A stretch of 64,000 bases of DNA from CAVQCA01 sp963763115. GTDB taxonomy: Bacteria; Pseudomonadota; Gammaproteobacteria; UBA9214. The notes below the pieces were generated by a model, which was not told where the DNA came from, searched no databases, and saw nothing but the letters and a program-made list of their open reading frames with translations. Positions 25,764 to 33,724 of the stretch are shown piece after piece (position 1 is the first letter of the stretch; each line of letters begins with the position of its first letter). The stretch is from NCBI GenBank assembly GCA_963763115.1, contig CAVXNM010000028.1, positions 1 through 64,000 on the forward strand, in the 5' to 3' direction. The translations under genes and the position numbers were made by a program.

Positions 25764-27335
25764 GTGAGCGGTCCGCGCAGGGTAGTCAGGTGGGTGTTTG
25801 AAGGCGTCGAAAGCGGCTTCGACCGCGTTTTTGGTCCTGCCTGGAATCCGATGCTCCAGCTGGGTGCGCTCGGCTGGTTCTTCTACTGGATCACCATCGT
25901 CAGTGGCATCTATCTCTACATCTTTTTCGACACCGGCATCAGTCAGGCCTATCAGTCGCTGGAATACCTGACCAACGTGCAGTGGTATGCCGGCGGCGTC
26001 ATGCGCAGCCTGCATCGCTATGCCTCTGACGCCCTGATCATCGTTATGATGCTGCATCTGCTGCGCGAATACGTGATGGACCGCTATCGCGGTGCGCGCT
26101 GGTTTACCTGGTTTACCGGCGTGCCCCTCCTGTGGCTGGTTTTCGCCTGTGGCATCAGCGGCTACTGGATGGTATGGGACATACTCGCCCAGTACATCGC
26201 CATTGCCACCACGGAACTGCTTGACACACTGGGCATCTTCGGCGAGTCCATCGCCCGCAATTTCCTCAATCCCGAAACCCTGAGCGGCCGATTTTTCACG
26301 CTCATGGTGTTCATCCATATCGCGGTGCCACTGGTCATGCTGCTGGTGATGTGGATCCATATCCATCGCCAGCGCAACGCCAGGGTGAACCCGCCTTTCG
26401 GCCTGGCCGTCGGTACCCTGGCAATGCTGCTGGTGCTGTCCTTCGTCAAGCCGGCCGTCAGCCAGGCACCGGCGGATCTAGGCGTCGTGCCTTCGGTGAT
26501 CAATCTCGACTGGTTCTACCTGCTCGCTTATCCATTGCTCGATCAGATTCCCGGGCGGGTAATGTGGGCGATTGCCGGGGGCACTACGTTGTTCCTGCTG
26601 ATCATGCCCTGGATGCCACCCCTGCCACGGACGGCACCGGCCCGGGTGGATCTGGATAACTGCAATGGCTGCGGCCGCTGCGTCGAGGATTGCCCCTTCA
26701 GCGCCGTCGCGCTGCAGCCGCGCACCGACGGCGCCGGTTTTACGCAGGAAGCCGTTGTGACGAATGAGCTGTGCACCAGTTGCGGTATCTGCGTGGGGGC
26801 GTGCCCGACGTCCACCCCGTTCCGGCGCACGAGCGCGCTTATCCCCGGTATCGACCTGCCGCACCTGGTAATCCAGGACTTGCGTGACAAGACACTGGCT
26901 ATGGCGGCCGGTCTCGGCGGAAATGCACGCGTCATCCTCTTCGGCTGCGCCCGGGGACCCGACTTATCCAGAATCAGGGACAGCGGGGTTGCGGTACTTG
27001 CGCTGCCGTGCATTGCGATGTTGCCGCCAAGCTTCCTGGATTTCATCATCATGCGCCATCATGCCGATGGCGTATTCCTGACCGGCTGCACCGAGGGAGA
27101 CTGTCACTACCGTCTCGGAATTCAGTTGATGGAACAGCGCCTTGCGGGGAAGCGCGATCCCTATCTACGCAAGCGTGTCCCGCGGGAACGTATCGGCGAG
27201 TTCTGGTCCGGACTCACCCACGGCAAGCAACTCGAACGCGAACTTGCTGCTTTCCAGGAAAGGCTGAGGATGCTTCCGCTACTCGAGCGACGCACTATTG
27301 AACGCACCAGCGAGGATACCGCGCGCCATGACTAG
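25764..27335 (+). CDS. Cytochrome b - 2x[4Fe-4S] ferredoxin - MvhD-like fusion protein
   Basis: A 523-aa fusion. Residues about 1-285 are a cytochrome b N-terminal-type membrane domain with His84/His98 and His185/His199 as likely ligands of two b hemes. Residues 296-350 hold two [4Fe-4S] motifs (Cys300, 303, 306, 310 and Cys337, 340, 343, 347). Residues about 385-460 match MvhD, the iron-sulfur subunit that links hydrogenase to heterodisulfide reductase, with Cys395, Cys416, Cys442 and Cys447 (GCTEGDCHYRLG). Start GTG 25764 has GGGAG upstream. I infer an electron-transfer role between the quinone pool and cytoplasmic Fe-S partners; its partner is unknown. Confidence 0.82.
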   Translation: MSGPRRVVRWVFEGVESGFDRVFGPAWNPMLQLGALGWFFYWITIVSGIYLYIFFDTGISQAYQSLEYLTNVQWYAGGVMRSLHRYASDALIIVMMLHLLREYVMDRYRGARWFTWFTGVPLLWLVFACGISGYWMVWDILAQYIAIATTELLDTLGIFGESIARNFLNPETLSGRFFTLMVFIHIAVPLVMLLVMWIHIHRQRNARVNPPFGLAVGTLAMLLVLSFVKPAVSQAPADLGVVPSVINLDWFYLLAYPLLDQIPGRVMWAIAGGTTLFLLIMPWMPPLPRTAPARVDLDNCNGCGRCVEDCPFSAVALQPRTDGAGFTQEAVVTNELCTSCGICVGACPTSTPFRRTSALIPGIDLPHLVIQDLRDKTLAMAAGLGGNARVILFGCARGPDLSRIRDSGVAVLALPCIAMLPPSFLDFIIMRHHADGVFLTGCTEGDCHYRLGIQLMEQRLAGKRDPYLRKRVPRERIGEFWSGLTHGKQLERELAAFQERLRMLPLLERRTIERTSEDTARHD

Positions 27336-27831
27336 GCCGTTCCAGCTGCTGGGCCAGGCGATTGCCTATGCACTTTTTGCCGGGGTGATCGGCTATTTTT
27401 CGACATCCCCCGCCTATACCCACCTCGATCCTGGACTTGCCCTGATCAAACTCAGTTTCAGTCATGCCGGTCAGCACAAGGGTGAATGCCGGCAGCGGAC
27501 GCCAGAGGAAATTGCCAATCTGCCCCCCAATATGCGTCGTCCGATGGATTGCCCGCGAGAACGTCTGCCTCTGCTGGTCGAGATCGTGCTGGACGGGGAG
27601 CTCCTGTATCGTGGCGAACTGCCGCCCTCGGGTTTGGCGGGAGATGGCGCTGCCACAGCCTACCGGAAGTTTTCCATTGCAGCCGGGAAGCACCACCTCA
27701 TGGCCCGTCTACGTGATAGCGACCGCTCGACAGGCTATGATTACGAGCAGGCAGCGGATATCACGTTGCATCCTCGACAGAACTTTGTCATCGATTTCCG
27801 ACCTGCACTGGGCGGGTTCCTGTTTCTATGA
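27328..27831 (+). CDS. Membrane-anchored protein of unknown function in the sNOR cluster
   Basis: I do not recognise this 167-aa protein. It has an N-terminal membrane segment (about 5-25) followed by a soluble domain, probably periplasmic, with two Cys (in GECRQ and MDCPRE) and a beta-rich end (FVIDFRPALGGFLFL). The start at 27328 overlaps the cytochrome b fusion by 8 bases, which argues for translational coupling and a shared role. The frame is open from 27298 but the later ATG fits better. Confidence 0.7.
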   Translation: MTRPFQLLGQAIAYALFAGVIGYFSTSPAYTHLDPGLALIKLSFSHAGQHKGECRQRTPEEIANLPPNMRRPMDCPRERLPLLVEIVLDGELLYRGELPPSGLAGDGAATAYRKFSIAAGKHHLMARLRDSDRSTGYDYEQAADITLHPRQNFVIDFRPALGGFLFL

Positions 27832-27838
27832 GATTGTC

Positions 27839-28231
27839 ATGGCACTGATTGAATGGAAAGATGAATTCGCCACGGGTGTTCCTGATATTGACAACGAACA
27901 CCAGCAGCTTATCGAGTTGATCAACGCCTTGCATGTCGCACTGAAGCGCGAGGAGGTTACCTATTCGGTGATGGATTTTCTGGGTCAGATCTACGCCCGG
28001 ATATCCGGGCACTTTGCCCTGGAAGAGAAAATCATGCGCGAGCGCGGCTACGACCAGTATGAGGATCACAAGGCAGACCATGAACGCCTGCTCGATGAGT
28101 TGCGGGACATCATGGATGACTATGAAGAGCATGCCTTTTTCAGCGACGAGGAGTTTGCCCGCCGGCTGGGGGCCTGGTTCACGGAGCATTTCAAGACCCG
28201 AGACGCACGCCTGCACAAGCACCTGGCATAA
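27839..28231 (+). CDS. Bacteriohemerythrin
   Basis: A 130-aa four-helix di-iron protein that binds O2 and, in related proteins, NO. Ligands visible in order are His21 (DNEH), His58 and Glu62 (HFALEE), His77 and His81 (DHKADH), His117 and Asp122. All seven positions of a hemerythrin site are filled. It starts 7 bases after the anchored protein and is the last gene of the run, followed by a miniature inverted-repeat element. A role in O2 or NO delivery or buffering near the NO reductase is inferred from position. Confidence 0.9.
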   Translation: MALIEWKDEFATGVPDIDNEHQQLIELINALHVALKREEVTYSVMDFLGQIYARISGHFALEEKIMRERGYDQYEDHKADHERLLDELRDIMDDYEEHAFFSDEEFARRLGAWFTEHFKTRDARLHKHLA

Positions 28232-28306
28232 GACGCCAGCCGTACACTGTTATCCGGAGGAATTGTTAAAGTCTGTCATTTCCGTGCATGCGGGAATCCG
28301 GGATTT

Positions 28307-28472
28307 TAGGAGCCTGTCGGACTTAGGATAGATCTACTGTGCTGGCGGGAGAACGGCCCATATTTCCCCGATTTTTCGTTGCGTAGAATGACTATGCGCC
28401 TCGAAATCGTGAAAATCTGTTCTCACTCTCCCACCATGCTCGCCACGACCACCTAAATCCGACAGACTCCTA
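28307..28472. mobile_element. 166-bp MITE-like element, copy A
   Basis: The ends TAGGAGCCTGTCGGACTTAG (left) and CTAAATCCGACAGACTCCTA (right) are inverted repeats with two mismatches over 21 bp. A second element of nearly the same length with the same terminal TAGGAGCCTGTC lies at 50543-50709. Both contain CGGCCC in the left half and ATCTGTTCTC in the right half. No protein is encoded. The rest of the 28232-28673 gap, between the hemerythrin and nirN genes, shows nothing else recognisable. Confidence 0.7.
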
Positions 28473-28673
28473 GCGAGTGTAGCGGGTGCTGGTCGGGTTG
28501 TGCGAAGCCAAGCCCATCAACGGGTTGATGTAACAGTCCGGAATGTTGGGATTCACTTCGTTCAACAGTATCTACAGTGCCTGGTGAATAGCTACGGAAA
28601 CACACGATGGTTGGTCTGTACCTGGTCCGTTTTTTTTGTGAGCATCCATGGCTACCAGTTGCAGGCTATTTGT

Positions 28674-30251
28674 TCAGTGGCTGGTGCCTTCCGCATAGTG
28701 GATCTTGTTGTAGACGTTGTATTTGCCGACCGGCTTGTTCATGGGCAGGCGCTTGACCTCCTCGAGCGTGGCGGCGTCGTAGACCACCACGGCGCCGTCG
28801 GTCTCCCAGATGCTGACCAGGGCGTATTTCCCGTCGCGGGTGAATTCCACGTGCGCGGAAGTCTTGCCGGGGGCCGGGCGCAGCGTTTTAACGATCTCCA
28901 GCGTCTGCTTGTCGATGACCTGCATCGCGTCCTTATCCGGACCGGAAAACACATCCACCCAGGCGTAGCGCGAGTTTTCATGGCTGCGTATGAAAAAGCC
29001 CGGCCCGAGGGTCGTGATCTTTTTGATGGTTTTCCAGTTCGCGGTGTCGATGATGCTGACCACCCCCTCCCTGAGATTGGGTGTGGCCAGCACGGTGGCG
29101 CCGTTCCAGGGCCAGGTGATGCCAGAACCGAGGTGCGGCAGGCCCGGCAAGTCCACATCGGCGATCTTGCGACCGACGATGAGGTTGACCACCTGTCCCT
29201 TGTTGCCGTCGCGCGCGGCGCCGATCAGGTGTTTATAGGACTGGTCGAAGAAGAAATCATCGAGGTAGTCATCGAGCCTGATGCGTCGCACAGGAAAGCG
29301 GCCCGGCTCGGCCAGTCCCTCGCCCAGGCGGTAATCGTGCACCAGTCCGCCGTAGACGGGCGGCGGGTGGTCGACATAGCTGATCTCCCAGACCTCCCTG
29401 ATATCCTTGAGCGCGACAATGAAACTCTGGCGCGGCGGCGCGGTGTAGACGGCGCTCACCCGCGAGCTCTTGTCAAAATCGTCCGTGGCCAAAATCACCT
29501 TGATCAGGCTCAGGTCGCGTGCGTCCAGCAGCACCAGGTCCTGCGGCAGGTAATTGCCGACCAGGACGTAACGGTCATCGGCCGACACCGCCGCATTGCG
29601 GGTATTGATGCCGGCGCGCACCTCGGCCACGGTTTCCAGCCGGTACATGTCGAACTTGCTGATCCAGCCGTCGCGCGAGGCGAAATAGACGAAGCGACCG
29701 TCGGAGGAAAACTTCGGTCCGCCGTGCAGGGCATAGCGCGATTCGAAGCGGAAGATCGGCTCCAGTTTGTCGCCATCCAGCACCGTGACGTGGTGATCGC
29801 CGGCCTCGACCACCAGGAACAGGTTCAGGGGATCGGCGTCGTAGACTGGCTTGACCGTCGTGGCGTTACCCTCGACCGACTCGGGTTTGTACACCACCCG
29901 GCTTGCCTTGATCTCTGCCTCACCCCACACCGGCGGACTCTTGGGAGCGGTGTAGATATACTCGACCAGCGCCGCGATCTCCTCCGGCTTCAGAACCTCC
30001 TTGAAGGCCGGCATCCGGGTGGCGGGCCGTCCCGAGGCAATGACCCCGACCGCCGTGCCCTTCGACGTGCGCTGCAAGTTCTCGGGCAGCAACGCCGGCC
30101 CCATGGCTCCCAGCCGGTCCGCGCCGTGACAGCTTGCGCAGTGTTTGGCAAACAGCGCGGTGGCGTCCGGCGACGCAGCGGCAACCGGGCCAATCAGTGA
30201 CCCTAACAACACCGCAATCAACGATTGTCCGATCGATGTTCCATGCACCAT
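28674..30251 (-). CDS. nirN: NirN, cytochrome c/d1-binding dihydro-heme d1 dehydrogenase
   Basis: Periplasmic protein that oxidises the dihydro-heme d1 precursor in the last step of d1 synthesis. From 30251 it has a signal peptide (ending near AAA), a cytochrome c domain with CASCHG, a distal Met region (ATRMPAFKEVL), and an eight-bladed d1-type propeller resembling NirS (WISKFDMYRLE, VGNYLPQDLVLLDA, AHVEFTRDGKYALVSIWE). The 525-aa length is nearer NirN than NirS. Its separation from nirJ by a gene on the other strand is unusual. The upstream ORF start at 30323 is less likely. Confidence 0.83.
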   Translation of the reverse strand: MVHGTSIGQSLIAVLLGSLIGPVAAASPDATALFAKHCASCHGADRLGAMGPALLPENLQRTSKGTAVGVIASGRPATRMPAFKEVLKPEEIAALVEYIYTAPKSPPVWGEAEIKASRVVYKPESVEGNATTVKPVYDADPLNLFLVVEAGDHHVTVLDGDKLEPIFRFESRYALHGGPKFSSDGRFVYFASRDGWISKFDMYRLETVAEVRAGINTRNAAVSADDRYVLVGNYLPQDLVLLDARDLSLIKVILATDDFDKSSRVSAVYTAPPRQSFIVALKDIREVWEISYVDHPPPVYGGLVHDYRLGEGLAEPGRFPVRRIRLDDYLDDFFFDQSYKHLIGAARDGNKGQVVNLIVGRKIADVDLPGLPHLGSGITWPWNGATVLATPNLREGVVSIIDTANWKTIKKITTLGPGFFIRSHENSRYAWVDVFSGPDKDAMQVIDKQTLEIVKTLRPAPGKTSAHVEFTRDGKYALVSIWETDGAVVVYDAATLEEVKRLPMNKPVGKYNVYNKIHYAEGTSH

Positions 30252-30620
30252 TTCATTCTTGTCCGACAGGAATTGAACCGAAGACGCAGGATAGGCCTTG
30301 CGTACCAGGGGAGAGCATAACAAAATAGCAGTGACCGCAAGGAGGCTGCGGGAATTACCGAACTCTAAAGAAGTATATACGTATTTACCCGTATATTGAT
30401 TGGGGGTGCGTTGTGGTCAATCAGGTCGAATCGTCCGTTGAATCAATCATAAGATTCCGGCTAAATCAAATAAAACCGGTTGTACACGGTGTGCTTGGCA
30501 CATGCCTTACGCGGGTAAAAAGCGAAACAAACGGATTTTCAATGCCAGTTGACTTCATGAAAAAAGTCTACGATTCTTTACCATGTATTTTAGATGGTTA
30601 ACCTTTACGAGGAGCGCAGC
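30252..30620. other. Divergent gap between nirN and the csgG-like gene
   Basis: The 369-base gap is AT-richer than its surroundings. A 62-codon frame at 30413-30601 has no family features and is not called. The only clear structure is the inverted repeat at 30375-30396. No TTGAT-N4-ATCAA box was found here. Confidence 0.5.
30375..30396. promoter_or_regulatory. Operator-like inverted repeat ATATACG-N8-CGTATAT
   Basis: ATATACG (30375-30381) and CGTATAT (30390-30396) are perfect inverted 7-mers with an 8-base spacer, in the divergent space between nirN and the CsgG-like gene. The pattern resembles a binding site for a dimeric regulator. It does not match FNR/DNR, NorR or NsrR consensus. Confidence 0.4.
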
Positions 30621-31475
30621 ATGAATAACAAATATTTCAGTCTTTCGGGGATACTCGCCAACTGGGGGCTGGGACTGGTGCTGTCGGCCGCACTGGGCGT
30701 GGCGGGATGCGAAGGCACCATGCCGTCTTTGGGGGGATCCAAGGTCACGAATACTGGAGCGGCCGGCGGTGCGACCTCGGAGAACGCAAATACCCAGCTC
30801 GAGCACTGTACTGAATCCCTCGGCACGCTGGCCGTGGTGGAAGACCAGTACGCGCCCTGGTACGGCTATCTGGCCAATTACCACCTCGGCTCGACGGTCC
30901 CGGTGTTGCGCATGATGATTCAGCAGTCGAATTGCTTTGTCGTTGTCGAACGCGGTCGTGGTATGAATAACATGATGGGTGAGCGGGCACTGCAGCAGAG
31001 TGGCGAGATGCGCTCGGGTAGCCAATTCGGCAAAGGCCAGATGGTCGCTGCGGATTACACCATGGAGCCAAGCATCGACTTCAACCAGAAGGGTACGGGC
31101 GGTGGGGGTGCGCTGCTCGGTGGTCTGTTCGGCAGCGTGGCGAGCGCTGTGGCGGGTGGTCTGAAATCCAACGAGGCCTCCACGACATTGCTCATGATCG
31201 ACAACCGTTCCGGCGTGCAACTGGCCGCCGCCGAGGGTAGCGCCAAGAATTACGACTTCAACCTGTTCGGTGGTATGTTCGGCAATGGTATGGGGGGTGG
31301 CCTCGGCGGCTATACCGACACCCCCCAGGGCAAGGTGCTGACGGCCGCATTCATGGATTCCTACAACCAGCTGGTCAAGGCCGTGCGCAACTATGAGGCG
31401 CAAACGGTCAAGGGCGGACTGGGCACCGGAGGTAAGCTCGGCGTACAGGGTGGGAAGACGCCGGCTTCAAAATAA
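30621..31475 (+). CDS. CsgG/HfaB-like lipoprotein
   Basis: A 284-aa predicted outer-membrane lipoprotein. The signal peptide ends in the lipobox LGVAGC. The region LEHCTESLGTLAVVEDQY to LRMMIQQSNCFVVVERGRGMNNMMGERALQQSG matches the CsgG-type fold, followed by GQMVAADYTMEPSI. A Gly-rich loop (GTGGGGALLGGLFGSVASAVAGG) and a second (FGGMFGNGMGGGLGG) are notable. ACGAGGAGCGC supports the start. It interrupts the nir genes on the opposite strand; no curli genes are nearby. Its role is unknown. Confidence 0.75.
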   Translation: MNNKYFSLSGILANWGLGLVLSAALGVAGCEGTMPSLGGSKVTNTGAAGGATSENANTQLEHCTESLGTLAVVEDQYAPWYGYLANYHLGSTVPVLRMMIQQSNCFVVVERGRGMNNMMGERALQQSGEMRSGSQFGKGQMVAADYTMEPSIDFNQKGTGGGGALLGGLFGSVASAVAGGLKSNEASTTLLMIDNRSGVQLAAAEGSAKNYDFNLFGGMFGNGMGGGLGGYTDTPQGKVLTAAFMDSYNQLVKAVRNYEAQTVKGGLGTGGKLGVQGGKTPASK

Positions 31476-31500
31476 TCGAACTACTATCAGCCTGAAAACG

Positions 31501-31541
31501 GGAACGGAGGGCGGTACGCCTATCACTCCGTTCCTATTTTT
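31501..31541. terminator. Terminator hairpin after the csgG-like gene
   Basis: GGAACGGAG (31501-31509) and CTCCGTTCC (31526-31534) form a perfect 9-bp stem with a 16-base loop, followed by TATTTTTG. It lies between the converging csgG-like gene and nirJ and might serve both, though the T run favours the plus strand. Confidence 0.75.
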
Positions 31542-31547
31542 GTCATT

Positions 31548-32765
31548 TCACCCGACGTGGCGTATGGTACTGATCGCCAGTCCGGCGGGTTCGGGCCGGT
31601 CGGCGGCGTAATCCAACTCGCGGATGCCCAGTTCCTTGTCGTCGAGGTAGCAGGCGGGGTCTTCCCACCACGGGTCACCGGTCAGCTGGAAGGCGCGCAC
31701 CCGGGTGTTGCCGCCGCAGATGTCGCGGAAGCCGCAGACGCGGCAGCGGCCCTTCAGCGGCCGCGGGCTTGCCTTCAGGCCCGCCATAAGCGGGTCGCGG
31801 GTGTCCGTCCAGATTTCCGAGAACGGGCGTACCTTCACGTTGCCGAGGTTGTAGTTCCACCAGAAGGTGTCGGGATGCACGTTGCCCAGGTTGTCGATGT
31901 TGGCGATGTTGACCCCGGAGGAATTGCCGCCCCAGCGCAGCAGCTGTGCGCGCAGCGCCTCGTGGTGCTCCGGCAGGTGGCGCTGCACCCATTGCAGCAG
32001 ATAGACGCCGTCGGCGTCGTTGTTGCCGGTGACGAACTCGCGCCGGCGCCCGGCCTGTATATCCGCCCAGCAGGTATCGAACAGCAGGTCCATTAGCCGG
32101 CGCGTGGTCTGGTGCACGACGTCTGAGCGGCGGTTGCGGTTGCCGCGCCCGCCGTAATTCAGGTGCGAGACATAGAGTTTGTCGACCCCTTCGTCGTCCA
32201 TGAGCTTGAGGATCTGTGGCAGTTCATGGGCGTTGTCCTGTGTCGGGGTGAAGCGCATGCCCACCTTGATGCCGGCCTCGTGGCAGAGGCGGATGGCGCG
32301 CAGCGAGGCGTCGAAGGCGCCCGCTTTCTGGCGGAAGCGGTCATGGGTATCGCGGAGGCCGTCGATGCTGATACCGACGTAGTCATAGCCGACCGCGGCG
32401 ATGTCCCCGATGCGGCGCTTATCGATGAGCGTGCCGTTGGTGGAGAGTCCGACGTAGAAGCCCAGCGCTTTCGCACGACAGGAGATGTCGTAGATGTCCG
32501 GGCGCAGCAGCGGTTCGCCGCCGGAGAGGATCAGCACCGGTACTTTGAAACCGCGCAGGTCGTCCATGACGCCGAACACCTGGGCGCTGCTCAGCTCGCC
32601 GGGAAAGTCGATGTCGGCCGAGATCGAATAGCAGTGCTTGCAGGTCAGGTTGCAGCGGCGGATCAGGTTCCAGATGACCACGGGCCCGCTCGGCTTGCGG
32701 GATGCTTTTGGAGACATCTCCGGCGGCTGTGCCAGTGCGTGCAGATACTGCGAGATGCGAAACAT
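31548..32765 (-). CDS. nirJ: NirJ, heme d1 biosynthesis radical SAM enzyme
   Basis: Radical SAM enzyme that removes propionate side chains from didecarboxysiroheme during heme d1 synthesis. The 405-aa protein has the cluster motif CNLTCKHC (Cys38, 42, 45), GGEPLLR near 85, and a C-terminal SPASM-like Cys region (CRVCGFRDICGGN). It is the last gene of the minus-strand nirS-to-nirJ run, directly after nirH. Confidence 0.92.
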   Translation of the reverse strand: MFRISQYLHALAQPPEMSPKASRKPSGPVVIWNLIRRCNLTCKHCYSISADIDFPGELSSAQVFGVMDDLRGFKVPVLILSGGEPLLRPDIYDISCRAKALGFYVGLSTNGTLIDKRRIGDIAAVGYDYVGISIDGLRDTHDRFRQKAGAFDASLRAIRLCHEAGIKVGMRFTPTQDNAHELPQILKLMDDEGVDKLYVSHLNYGGRGNRNRRSDVVHQTTRRLMDLLFDTCWADIQAGRRREFVTGNNDADGVYLLQWVQRHLPEHHEALRAQLLRWGGNSSGVNIANIDNLGNVHPDTFWWNYNLGNVKVRPFSEIWTDTRDPLMAGLKASPRPLKGRCRVCGFRDICGGNTRVRAFQLTGDPWWEDPACYLDDKELGIRELDYAADRPEPAGLAISTIRHVG

Positions 32766-32766
32766 G

Positions 32767-33288
32767 TCAGCCTCCCAGGCGCAGACCGGTTTTTTTCAGG
32801 ATGCGTGTGCTGAACAGGATGTCGAAACCACGCACACGCTCGCCCAACTGTTCCGCGATCCGGCCGATCTTCTGCCTTACCTCGTCCTGACTGTGACCGT
32901 GCACCATGGCGAACAGGTTGTACGGCCAGTCCGGCAACTGCCGTGGGCGGTGATAGCAGTGGCTGACGATATCGAGCTCACCGACCTCCCGGCCGACCGC
33001 GGGGATGAGCTCATCCGGTACGTCCCATACCGACATGCCGTTGGCGACATAGCCCAGGCGGTAATGGTTGGGCACCACGCCGATGCGGCGGATGCGTCCG
33101 TCGGCCAGCATGGCGGTGATGCGTTCCATGATCCGTTCGGACGACTCCCCCAGTTCGCTCGCTACCCAGTGGTAGGGGCGCGGATCCAGCGGCAAGCCAG
33201 CCTGGGTGGCCAGCACGATGCGCCGGTCGAGTTTATCCAGGCTCTCGCGGCCGTGAAGCGGGACCGTGTTATGTGCGTCCTCAGACAT
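32767..33288 (-). CDS. nirH: NirH, siroheme decarboxylase subunit
   Basis: Lrp/AsnC-like protein that with NirDL and NirG decarboxylates siroheme to didecarboxysiroheme. The 173 residues have an HTH-like N-terminal part (YHWVASELGESSERIMERI) and the AsnC-type domain with the HYRLGYVANGMSVWDVPDE and CYHRPRQLPDWPYNLFAMVHG motifs shared with NirL. It overlaps the nirG end by 8 bases. Confidence 0.88.
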   Translation of the reverse strand: MSEDAHNTVPLHGRESLDKLDRRIVLATQAGLPLDPRPYHWVASELGESSERIMERITAMLADGRIRRIGVVPNHYRLGYVANGMSVWDVPDELIPAVGREVGELDIVSHCYHRPRQLPDWPYNLFAMVHGHSQDEVRQKIGRIAEQLGERVRGFDILFSTRILKKTGLRLGG

Positions 33289-33724
33289 GGAAATGCAGCC
33301 CGACGTAGAATTCTTCCTGCTTGGGCAGGTTGAATACCCGGAGACCGGTTTGCATCTCGATGCGCTTGAGTGTCGCCTCCAGCGCCTGCGGCGTTTCTGT
33401 CGCCAATACGAACCACATGTTCATGGCATGGTTGCGCTGGTAGTTGTGCGCGACCTCGGGAAGGGCGTTGATCTCGGCCGCGACTGCCTCGAACCGTTCC
33501 GGTGGCACCTGCATGGCGCACAGGCTGAGGGCTCCGCCCAAGTTTTCGGCGTGAAACATCGGACCGAAGCGCGTCAGCAGACCGTCCTCGAGCATGCAGC
33601 AGAGGCGTGTGATCAGCTCGCTTTCGGTGCTGCCGAGGCGCTCCGCCAGCTCGCGGAACGGGTACTCGCACACCGGGAAACCGCCCTGCAACTCGTTGAT
33701 GATGCGGCGGTCGAGCGCGTCCAT
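33281..33724 (-). CDS. nirG: NirG, siroheme decarboxylase subunit
   Basis: 147-aa Lrp-like protein of the NirD/NirG type. The HTH part (PFRELAERLGSTESELITRL) is followed by GLLTRFGPMFHAENLGGALSLCAMQVP and HNYQRNHAMNMWFVLATE, the same pattern seen in the first half of NirDL. The start ATG overlaps the nirDL stop as ATGA, so translation is probably coupled. Confidence 0.87.
   Translation of the reverse strand: MDALDRRIINELQGGFPVCEYPFRELAERLGSTESELITRLCCMLEDGLLTRFGPMFHAENLGGALSLCAMQVPPERFEAVAAEINALPEVAHNYQRNHAMNMWFVLATETPQALEATLKRIEMQTGLRVFNLPKQEEFYVGLHFHV

Noticed and set aside
28500..30200. A 566-codon plus-strand frame opposite nirN
   Set aside because: nirN on the minus strand has signal peptide, heme motif and d1 propeller; the plus-strand product has no recognisable domain.
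30413..30601. 62-codon frame between nirN and the csgG-like gene
   Set aside because: No ribosome-binding site, no family feature, and it overlaps the leader of the csgG-like gene.
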